Assembly: GCA_030040215.1 (NCBI GenBank)
Contig: JASHUD010000104.1
Span: 1 to 9,715, forward strand
Length of the DNA: 9,715 nt
Direction of reading: 5' to 3'
Origin: Methylovirgula sp.
GTDB lineage: Bacteria; Pseudomonadota; Alphaproteobacteria; Rhizobiales; Beijerinckiaceae
Shown here: piece by piece, positions 1-6,545 of the stretch
How the letters are laid out: each line of letters opens with the position of its first letter
Position numbering within the stretch: position 1 is the first letter of the stretch
Notes under the pieces: model-generated
What the model was told of the DNA's origin: nothing
The model's input: the letters and a program-made list of their open reading frames with translations, nothing else
Databases searched by the model: none
Position numbers and translations under genes: made by a program

Positions 1-393
1 GGGGGCGACGATTATCTCGTCAAGCCTTTCGTGATGGACGAGCTCGTCGCGCGCGTCGAAGCCTTGCGGCGCCGCGCCAGCGACGCCCGCGCCACAAGCC
101 TGAAAGTCGGCCCGCTCAACATGGATCTCATTGACCGCAGCGTGCGGCGCGGCGAGCGGCTCCTCAGCCTTCTGCCGCGCGAATTCAATCTTCTGGAATA
201 TTTCATGCGGCACCCGAACCAGATTATCACCCGCGCGATGCTGCTCGAAGACGTCTGGCACTATCGCGCCTTGCCGCAGACCAATGTCGTCGACGTGCAC
301 ATCGGCAAGCTGCGGCGCAAGGTCGACGTTCCCGGCGAACCGCCGCTCATCGAAACGGTTCGCGCCGCCGGATTCATGCTGCATGGCGATTAA
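1..393 (+). CDS. OmpR/PhoB-family two-component response regulator (5' end cut off by window)
   Basis: Reading frame 1 is open from the first base, so the gene starts upstream of the window; the 130 residues present are the C-terminal part. It begins with GGDDYLVKPF, the end of a receiver domain with the conserved Lys-Pro pair (codons 8-9), followed by the last receiver helix (DELVARVEALRRR). A winged-helix DNA-binding domain runs from about residue 35 to the end: the PREFNLLEYFMRHPNQIITR segment, then the recognition-helix region (NVVDVHIGKLRRKVD) and the terminal hairpin (IETVRAAGFML). The phospho-acceptor Asp lies outside the window. The stop overlaps the start of the histidine kinase gene, so the two are almost certainly cognate and translationally coupled. 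The likely target is the RND operon promoter downstream; this is inferred from position only. Confidence 0.95.
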   Translation, partial: GGDDYLVKPFVMDELVARVEALRRRASDARATSLKVGPLNMDLIDRSVRRGERLLSLLPREFNLLEYFMRHPNQIITRAMLLEDVWHYRALPQTNVVDVHIGKLRRKVDVPGEPPLIETVRAAGFMLHGD

Positions 394-1792
394 TGACATT
401 TTTCGCTCGGCGGCGTTTCGCGTCGCCGTAGTCTTTGCGCTGGTCGTCACCGCCTCGACCTCGGCCGTCTTCGGCTTCGTCTATTGGCAGGTCGCCGCCT
501 CCGACACGACGCGGCTGCGCGCCATCCTCGTCGACGAGGCGACGAAAGCCGCGCTGCAGCCGACCGCGCAGGTGGAACCGGAACTTGCGCGGCGCCTGAC
601 CAGCGACTTGCGGCAGATGGAATACGTCGGGCTCTTCGATGCCGCGGGCCGCCATATTTTCGGGAATGTCCCGGCGCTGCCGCCGATTCCCGTCGATGGC
701 GCGGCGCATCTCATCGAGATGCGCAGGCCAGATGCCGGCCCGGAAACGGAGCCCATTATCCTCGTCGCCCAGCGCCGTCCCGGCGGCGGCGTCTTGTTGC
801 TCGGCCGCAGCCTTTACGAGATCTATGCGCTGCGCCATTGGGTGCTGCAGGCGCTGGCGATCGGCATCGTACCGACGATCCTCTTGGCGCTGCTGGCCGG
901 CGCGGTGCTGAGCCTGCGCGCCTCCCGGCGCTTGCAGTCCATCCGCTATGCAATCGACCGCATCATCCACGGCAATTTGCAGGAACGGCTACCGGTTCAT
1001 CGCCGCCCTGACGACATCGACGACGTGGTGCGCGGCGTCAATCTGATGCTCGACGAGATCGTCCGGCTTATGAATCAAGTGAAAACGGTCGGCGACAACA
1101 TTGCCCATGATCTGCGCACGCCGCTTTCCATCCTGCGTGCCCGGCTCGAGCGCGGGCTTAAGAGCGCGTCGGAGAACGAGCTGCGCGCCGCGAGCCGGCA
1201 GGCGCTTGCCGACCTCGACCGGGCGCTGACCACCGTCACCGCCCTGCTGCGCATCTCCGAGATCGAAAGCGGGCTGCGGCGCAGCGCCTTTCAGCGCGTC
1301 GATTTGGCCGAAGTCTGCCGCGAAGTGTTTGAGCTCTATGAGCCGGTCGCGGAGGCCAAAGCGATTGCCATCAACCTCGATGCGCCGCAAGCGGCTCCCA
1401 TGACCGGCGACGCCGATCTTTTGCGGGAAGCGCTCGCCAACCTTGTCGACAACGCCATCAAGTTCACGCCGCGAGGCGGCGCGGTCTCGATAATCGCGAG
1501 ATCCGACGGTCCTTGCGTGCGCGTCGCCGACACCGGGCCGGGTGTCGCGGCGAGCGAGCGCCCGATGATCTTTCAGCGCTTCTACCGGTCGGCCGAGCAT
1601 GGCGCGACGCCGGGCCACGGCTTAGGCCTCAGCATGGCGGCAACCATCGCCGAGCTCCACGGTTTCGGCTTGTGGCTCGACGAGAACGGTCCGGGCGCGG
1701 CCTTCGAAATGGGCCCCAAACGCCCCGGCGCCGACACAACGCCGCAACCGGCCGACAAACATGCCAAGCGGCAGACGACGACGCCCGTCTAA
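383..1792 (+). CDS. Membrane-bound sensor histidine kinase (HAMP, HisKA, HATPase_c)
   Basis: The product is a 469-residue inner-membrane kinase. I chose ATG 383 because it overlaps the regulator stop by 11 bases and is followed at once by a hydrophobic segment; the frame stays open further upstream, but that part only shadows the regulator gene. Transmembrane helices lie at about residues 11-33 and 154-177 and enclose a periplasmic region of about 120 residues without cysteines. Its YVGLFDAAGRHIFGN segment suggests a PAS/Cache-like fold. A HAMP linker follows (about 176-228). The H-box is NIAHDLRTPLS with phospho-acceptor His242. The ATP-binding domain has an N-box (LANLVDNAIKF, second Asn357 after Asp), a G1 box (VADTGPGV, Asp383), an F-box (FQRFYRS) and a G2 box (GHGLGL, 411-416), so all catalytic motifs are intact. 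The last 25 or so residues are a Pro/Thr/Lys-rich, probably disordered tail. The ligand is unknown. Confidence 0.95.
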   Translation: MAINDIFRSAAFRVAVVFALVVTASTSAVFGFVYWQVAASDTTRLRAILVDEATKAALQPTAQVEPELARRLTSDLRQMEYVGLFDAAGRHIFGNVPALPPIPVDGAAHLIEMRRPDAGPETEPIILVAQRRPGGGVLLLGRSLYEIYALRHWVLQALAIGIVPTILLALLAGAVLSLRASRRLQSIRYAIDRIIHGNLQERLPVHRRPDDIDDVVRGVNLMLDEIVRLMNQVKTVGDNIAHDLRTPLSILRARLERGLKSASENELRAASRQALADLDRALTTVTALLRISEIESGLRRSAFQRVDLAEVCREVFELYEPVAEAKAIAINLDAPQAAPMTGDADLLREALANLVDNAIKFTPRGGAVSIIARSDGPCVRVADTGPGVAASERPMIFQRFYRSAEHGATPGHGLGLSMAATIAELHGFGLWLDENGPGAAFEMGPKRPGADTTPQPADKHAKRQTTTPV

Positions 1793-1810
1793 AACGTCGG
1801 CGGCAAAGTA

Positions 1811-1871
1811 ATTCGGTCACGAGCGTAAATATGACTCAACGTGCGCTTTACGTTCCGACGTATTCGGTAAC
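1811..1871. repeat. Inverted repeat flanked by a direct repeat (candidate operator)
   Basis: GAGCGTAAA (1821-1829) and TTTACGTTC (1847-1855) form an inverted repeat matching at 8 of 9 positions, with arm centres 26 bases apart. On either side are ATTCGGTCAC (1811-1820) and ATTCGGTAAC (1862-1871), a direct repeat matching at 9 of 10 positions with an offset of 51 bases. A smaller perfect inverted repeat AACGT/ACGTT overlaps the right arm. The cluster is about 250 bases upstream of the permease start and just after the kinase gene. OmpR-type regulators often bind paired half-sites, so this could be the regulator's site; the link is inferred. Confidence 0.4.
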
Positions 1872-1930
1872 ATTAACTTTGTGTAGGAAATTGGGCGCGA
1901 CTTCGCGAGGACTTGGCGCGAACCCCGCCG

Positions 1931-1960
1931 GAACGAAAATCGAAATTTTAATTTAGTATC
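1931..1960. promoter_or_regulatory. AT-rich island, candidate core promoter
   Basis: Only 7 of these 30 bases are G or C, in a window that is otherwise clearly GC-rich. It contains an AAAAT/ATTTT inverted repeat (1936-1940 and 1945-1949) and a possible -10 hexamer TAGTAT (1954-1959). No good -35 sits at the usual distance. It may be a promoter melting region or a site for an AT-binding nucleoid protein; the sequence does not decide this. Confidence 0.3.
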
Positions 1961-2031
1961 TTCCCTGCTCCGGCACGGTCTATTTTTGCGCTGACCATGG
2001 GTTGCGGCGGCGCACCGAGTTTGCGCGCAGA

Positions 2032-2050
2032 GCCGGCGTGCGTCGCCGGC
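2032..2050 (+). other. GC-rich hairpin in the probable 5' leader of the RND operon
   Basis: GCCGGCG (2032-2038) and CGCCGGC (2044-2050) form a perfect 7-base-pair stem with a TGCGT loop. No T-run follows, so it is not a standard intrinsic terminator. It ends about 50 bases before the ribosome binding site of the permease gene and could stabilise or shape the leader RNA. GC-rich DNA makes such stems by chance, so a role is uncertain. Confidence 0.3.
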
Positions 2051-2117
2051 CGGCCTCGATCCTCAATTCTTCTCGCTGCCCGCGACGGAGCGGCGGCGCA
2101 AGGAGTTCTGCAAGCCG

Positions 2118-5100
2118 ATGCTCGGCATTGTCAGGATCGCGCTTCAGCGTCCCTACACGTTTGTCGTGATGGCGATGCTGATCCTTATCTTCGGGGTGAT
2201 GGCTTGGGCGAAGACGCCAATGGACGTCTTTCCCAACATCAACATCCCGGTCGTGAGCGTAGTTTGGACCTACAACGGTCTGCCGCCGGACGATATGTCC
2301 GGGCGCATCGTCTATTATTACGAGCGCACGCTGAGCTCGCAGGTCAACGATATCCAGCACATGGAATCGCAGTCGCTGACCGGATACGGAATCATCAAGG
2401 TCTTTTTCCAACCGCACGTCAACATCAACACCGCGCTCGCGCAGGTGACCGCCGCCTCGCAGACGGTTCTGAAATTCCTGCCGCCCGGGATTACTCCGCC
2501 TTATGTGCTTTTCTTCAATGCCTCGAGCGTTCCGGTCCTTCAACTCGCGCTTTCGAGCACGAAGTTCTCGCAGGCCGAGCTTTTCGATTTCGCGCAGAAC
2601 TTTATCCGTCCGCAGCTCGCGACCGTGGCCGGCGCGGCAATCCCCTCCCCGTATGGCGGCAAAGTACGGCAAGTCCAGATCGACATCAATCAGCGGAAAA
2701 TGCAGGCTTACGGTCTTTCGGCCCAAGACGTTGTGAACGCGCTCGCCGATCAAAACCTCATCATTCCAATGGGCACCGAGAAGATCGGCCGGTTCGAATA
2801 TACCGTCGATATGAACGACGCGCCGCAGGAAGTCGCCGACTTGAACAAGCTGCCGATCAAGTGGGTGAACAATTCCATGGTCTACATCGGCGACGTGGCC
2901 TATGTGCATGACAGCTATCCGCCGCAGATCAACATGGTCCGCGTCAACGGTGCACATGCGGTGCTGATGACGATTTTGAAAGCCGGATCGGTGTCAACGC
3001 TCGATGTGATCAACGGCGTGAAAGCGCTGTTGCCGAAGATTCGGGCCTCGCTGCCGCCCGGCCTCGATATCGAAGCGGTCGGCGATCAGTCGGCTTTCGT
3101 CCAAGCCTCGGTCGACAGCGTGTTGCGCGAAGGGGCAATCGCGGCGGCGCTGACCGGATTGATGATCCTGCTGTTTCTCGGCAGTTGGCGCTCGACGACC
3201 ATCATTCTCATCTCGATTCCGCTGGCCGTGCTCGGGTCGATCGCCATGCTCTCGGCGACCGGCGAAACGATCAACGTGATGACGCTCGGCGGCTTGGCAC
3301 TGGCGGTCGGCATTCTGGTCGACGATGCGACGGTGACGATTGAAAACATCAACTACCATCTCGAGCAAGGCAAGGAAATCGAACTTGCCATCATGGATGG
3401 CGCTCGGCAGATCGTCATCCCCGCGACGGTTTCCTTGCTCTGCATCTGCATCGTCTTCGTGCCGATGTTCGGACTGGGCGGGGTTTCGGGATTTCTGTTC
3501 CGGCCGATGGCCAAGGCGGTGGTGTTCGCCCTCTGTTTCTCCTACCTGCTGTCGCGCACGCTGGTGAACACGCTCGCCCGCTATTTGCTGGCGGCGCAAG
3601 CGCGTGCCCGCGGACGCGACGAGCATGAGCCCCCGCCGAGCCCCAATCCTCTTGTTCGATTTCAGCGCGGCTTCGAACATCGCTTCGAGAGAATACGCGG
3701 CGGATATCGTAGTCTGCTCGCCCTCGCCTTGGCGCGTCGCTGGAAATTCATCATCGGGTTCATGGTCGTCGTATTGGCGTCCTTCGCTCTCGTTCCTTTT
3801 CTTGGCCAGAATTTCTTTCCGTCGGTCGAATCCGATCAGATCAGGATGCACGTCCGGGCGCAGGTCGGAACGAGAATCGAAGAGACGGCAAGCCTCTGCG
3901 ACAAGATCGAGGCGACGATCAGAAACATCATTCCGCCGAAAGCTCTCGACAGCATCGTCGATAATATCGGACTGCCGATCAGCGGCATCAACATGGCGTA
4001 CGCCAACTCGGGCAGCATCGGAGCAGCCGACGCCGACATCTTGGTTACGGTAAAACCGGGAATGGCCAAGGAGACGAGGTCCTATGTCGACGCCATGCGC
4101 GAAAAGCTGCCGCGTCTCTTTCCGGGAACGACCTTTTCTTTCCTGCCTGCCGACATGGTCAGCCAAATACTGAATTTTGGTCTGCCGTCGCCGATCGACG
4201 TGCAAGTGATCGGCCATGATTTGGAGGCGGATCGCGCCTATGCCAACAAGATCTTCACGAAGATCGCCAAGGTTACCGGAGTCGCCGACCCGCGCATTCA
4301 GCAGGCCTTCAACGTGCCGACGCTCTATGTCGACGTGAACCGTTCGCTGGCCGGCGCGGTCGGTCTTTCCGAGAAGGACGTGGCCGACTCCGTGCAGGAC
4401 ACGCTTGCCGGCAGTATTCAGACCGCACCGGCCTTTTGGCTCAATCCGAAGAACGGCGTTTCCTATCCGATCGTCGTGCAAATGCCGCAATATTGGGTCG
4501 ACTCGCTGGGCGATCTCAAAAATGTTCCCGTGACTTCGACTCATACTTCGCAACTGCTTGGCGGCATCGCGAACATTCGGCGCGGCTGGAGCGACGGCGT
4601 CGTTTCCCATTACAATGTCGAGCCGGTCGTCGATATCTACGCGTCCGCGCATGGCCGCGACCTCGGCAGCGTCGCCACGGACATCCAGAAAATTCTCGAT
4701 CGAACCAAGGCCGAGGCGCCTCCCGGATCGACCGTCGTGTTGCGCGGCCAGGTGAGCACCATGAAAGAAGCCTATGGACAGCTCTTTGCCGGGCTCGCTT
4801 TGGCGATCGTGTTCATTTATCTGCTGATCGTCGTCAACTTCCAATCCTGGCTCGATCCTTTCGTGATCGTAGCCGCCCTCCCGACAGCCTTGGCCGGCAT
4901 CGTGTGGATGTTGTTTTCGAGCTTTACGACTCTATCGGTTCCTGCCCTAACGGGTGCGATCATGTGTATGGGCGTCGCCACCGCCAACAGCATTCTCGTC
5001 GTAAGCTTCGCCCGAGAAAAACTGGCCGAGGGCGCCGAACCCGCCGTCGCGGCGCTCAACGCCGGCATCACCCGCTTCCGTCCGGTGTTGATGACGGCGC

Positions 5101-5285
5101 TTGCGATGATCATCGGCATGCTGCCGATGGCGCTGAGCGCCGAACAAAACGCGCCGCTCGGCCGCGCCGTGATCGGCGGCCTGCTCTGCGCCACCTTTGC
5201 AACTCTCTTGTTTGTGCCGGCATTGTTTACGCTGGTGCACTCGCATGGTCTGCGATCCGCTGTCAGAACGGAGTCGGCGCCGTAG
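2118..5285 (+). CDS. RND efflux inner-membrane permease (AcrB/HAE-like superfamily)
   Basis: This 1055-residue proton-driven transporter has the usual length and two-fold layout of RND pumps: TM1 (about 13-33), a large periplasmic loop (35-335), TM2-6 (339-487), a cytosolic linker, TM7 (about 542-563), a second large loop (565-885) and TM8-12 (888-1040). TM4 carries GILVDDATVTIEN with the paired proton-relay aspartates Asp402 and Asp403. Arg986 and Thr993 in TRFRPVLMT match AcrB Arg971 and Thr978 by alignment. TM10 reads GVATANSIL, so Ala956 stands where AcrB has Lys940. The ATG at 2118 has an AAGGAGT Shine-Dalgarno sequence at 2100-2106, 11 bases upstream. The adaptor gene begins 10 bases after the stop. 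The overall sequence resembles multidrug-type rather than CusA/CzcA metal pumps, but the substrate cannot be assigned. Confidence 0.95.
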   Translation: MLGIVRIALQRPYTFVVMAMLILIFGVMAWAKTPMDVFPNINIPVVSVVWTYNGLPPDDMSGRIVYYYERTLSSQVNDIQHMESQSLTGYGIIKVFFQPHVNINTALAQVTAASQTVLKFLPPGITPPYVLFFNASSVPVLQLALSSTKFSQAELFDFAQNFIRPQLATVAGAAIPSPYGGKVRQVQIDINQRKMQAYGLSAQDVVNALADQNLIIPMGTEKIGRFEYTVDMNDAPQEVADLNKLPIKWVNNSMVYIGDVAYVHDSYPPQINMVRVNGAHAVLMTILKAGSVSTLDVINGVKALLPKIRASLPPGLDIEAVGDQSAFVQASVDSVLREGAIAAALTGLMILLFLGSWRSTTIILISIPLAVLGSIAMLSATGETINVMTLGGLALAVGILVDDATVTIENINYHLEQGKEIELAIMDGARQIVIPATVSLLCICIVFVPMFGLGGVSGFLFRPMAKAVVFALCFSYLLSRTLVNTLARYLLAAQARARGRDEHEPPPSPNPLVRFQRGFEHRFERIRGGYRSLLALALARRWKFIIGFMVVVLASFALVPFLGQNFFPSVESDQIRMHVRAQVGTRIEETASLCDKIEATIRNIIPPKALDSIVDNIGLPISGINMAYANSGSIGAADADILVTVKPGMAKETRSYVDAMREKLPRLFPGTTFSFLPADMVSQILNFGLPSPIDVQVIGHDLEADRAYANKIFTKIAKVTGVADPRIQQAFNVPTLYVDVNRSLAGAVGLSEKDVADSVQDTLAGSIQTAPAFWLNPKNGVSYPIVVQMPQYWVDSLGDLKNVPVTSTHTSQLLGGIANIRRGWSDGVVSHYNVEPVVDIYASAHGRDLGSVATDIQKILDRTKAEAPPGSTVVLRGQVSTMKEAYGQLFAGLALAIVFIYLLIVVNFQSWLDPFVIVAALPTALAGIVWMLFSSFTTLSVPALTGAIMCMGVATANSILVVSFAREKLAEGAEPAVAALNAGITRFRPVLMTALAMIIGMLPMALSAEQNAPLGRAVIGGLLCATFATLLFVPALFTLVHSHGLRSAVRTESAP

Positions 5286-5295
5286 CCGGACTGAT

Positions 5296-6522
5296 ATGGA
5301 AAACGCCTCGAACCTGTCTCCGAAGGAGTCCAGGCGGCTGGGCCGCAAGGTCATGTCGCGCCTTGCGCTTGCCATTCTTGCGGCCGCCGCAATTGCCTTC
5401 TTCGGCATAACCAGCCGGGAAAAGAACGAGGTCAACCTGACGCATTGGACCGAGGCCCAGGCCATTCCAAGCGTCGATATCCTCGCTCCCAAACGAGGCG
5501 TCGGCAAACAGGAACTCACACTGCCGGGCAACGTCGACGCTTGGTATCAGGCGCCGCTCTATGCGCGCGTCAACGGCTACGTGAAGATGTGGTACAAGGA
5601 CATCGGCGCGAAGGTGAAAGCGGGGGATCTCTTGGCCGAGATCGACACGCCGGATCTCGACCAGCAGTATGAAGAAGCAAAGGGCGAGCTTGCCAAGGCG
5701 CAAGCCAACGAAGCGCTCGCGGAGCTGACGGCAAAGCGTTGGCAAGCGATGCGCAACACGGCCGCCGTGTCCCAGCAGGACGCGGACGAGAAAGCCGGCG
5801 AATACGAGGCGAGCAAAGCCACGGTGACGGCGGCGAAGGCCACGGTGGCCAAATTGGCGGCGCTCGAGGCATACAAAAGAATCGTTGCGCCGTTCGACGG
5901 CGTGGTCACGGCGCGCAACGTCGACGTCGGCGCGCTTGTCAATTCGACGCCTACCAACAATCGGCTCGGCGAATCCGGTTCGACCGCAACGCCCTCTGCG
6001 CTTTTCGAAGTCGCCGACATTCAGAAGATGCGCATCTACGTCGCCGTACCGCAATCCTTCAGCGCCGAACTGAAACCCGGAATGACCGCCGAGCTCAAGC
6101 TGCCTCAATATCCGGATCGGAGCTTTAAGGCTACCTTGGCCACCACTTCAAACGCGATCTCCTTGCAGGCGCGATCGATGCTCGTCGAATTGCATCGCGA
6201 TAATCAAGACGGAGTGTTGCAGCCCGGCTCTTTCGTCGAGGTGCATTTTCAGCTACCGGCGAACCAAGAGGTGCTCCGTGTCCCGGCGAGCGCGCTCATC
6301 TTTCGAAGAGATCAGCCGGAGGTCGCAACAGTTGGGGCAAATGACAAAGTCGTTCTGAAGCCGATCGAAGTCGGGCGCGATCTCGGCACCGAGATCGAGG
6401 TGCTCTCCGGGCTGACAACAAACGATCGCGTGATTAGGAGTCCGTGGGATTCGATATCCGACGGCGAACAGGTGAAAATCGCGGGCCAGCAAGGGTCCGC
6501 AGCCGAAGCCAGCGCAAGGTAG
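5296..6522 (+). CDS. RND efflux periplasmic adaptor (membrane fusion protein, HlyD/AcrA-like)
   Basis: The 408-residue adaptor would link the permease to the outer-membrane channel. One N-terminal hydrophobic helix (about 21-38) with no lipobox cysteine suggests a membrane anchor or uncleaved signal. The domain order follows the family: first lipoyl half (about 85-118, with GYVKMWYKDIGAKVKAGDLL), a short alpha-helical hairpin rich in Ala, Lys and Glu (about 120-190), second lipoyl half (about 193-215, APFDGVVTARNVDVGALV), beta-barrel (about 245-320) and membrane-proximal domain (about 325-395). ATG 5296 lies 10 bases after the permease stop and has only a weak Shine-Dalgarno sequence. ATG 5353 (Met20), just before the helix and preceded by AAGGT, is a possible alternative start. 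An open frame extends back to 5197 inside the permease gene and is disregarded. The tight spacing indicates one operon. Confidence 0.93.
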   Translation: MENASNLSPKESRRLGRKVMSRLALAILAAAAIAFFGITSREKNEVNLTHWTEAQAIPSVDILAPKRGVGKQELTLPGNVDAWYQAPLYARVNGYVKMWYKDIGAKVKAGDLLAEIDTPDLDQQYEEAKGELAKAQANEALAELTAKRWQAMRNTAAVSQQDADEKAGEYEASKATVTAAKATVAKLAALEAYKRIVAPFDGVVTARNVDVGALVNSTPTNNRLGESGSTATPSALFEVADIQKMRIYVAVPQSFSAELKPGMTAELKLPQYPDRSFKATLATTSNAISLQARSMLVELHRDNQDGVLQPGSFVEVHFQLPANQEVLRVPASALIFRRDQPEVATVGANDKVVLKPIEVGRDLGTEIEVLSGLTTNDRVIRSPWDSISDGEQVKIAGQQGSAAEASAR

Positions 6523-6545
6523 GACTTCGGATCGGGGGACGTTGC

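Larger units (their letters stand above)
1793..2117 (+). promoter_or_regulatory. Gene-free region upstream of the RND operon; probable promoter and operator
   Basis: No convincing gene lies in these 325 bases. From left to right they hold a repeat cluster (1811-1871), an AT-rich island (1931-1960), a GC-rich hairpin (2032-2050) and a Shine-Dalgarno sequence for the permease gene (2100-2106). No clear rho-independent terminator follows the kinase gene. No close match to a strong -35/-10 pair is visible: TAGTAT at 1954-1959 and TATTTT at 1981-1986 are possible -10 elements, but neither has a good -35 at 17 bases. That would suit an activator-dependent promoter, which is inference. Confidence 0.5.

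Noticed and set aside
131..382. Upstream extension of the kinase reading frame
   Set aside because: This part lies inside the response-regulator gene and gives a non-homologous Arg/Cys/Ser-rich stretch; ATG 383 fits the membrane topology.
1997..2911. Plus-strand frame of 304 codons starting in the leader
   Set aside because: It overlaps the permease gene in another frame, the translation is Arg-rich and featureless, and no ribosome binding site is evident.
1980..2957. Minus-strand frame of 325 codons covering the leader and start of the permease gene
   Set aside because: Same composition pattern as other antisense shadows and no recognisable domain; the plus-strand permease explains the region.
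2994..4844. Open minus-strand frame of 616 codons opposite the permease gene
   Set aside because: It is entirely antisense to a clear RND permease, its product is rich in Arg, His and Asp without domain motifs, and such frames are common opposite GC-rich genes.
2118..5285. CusA/CzcA-type heavy-metal efflux assignment
   Set aside because: The TM4 and TM10 segments and the loop sequences look like the multidrug-type branch, and no metal-binding methionine or histidine cluster was noticed; no substrate is claimed.
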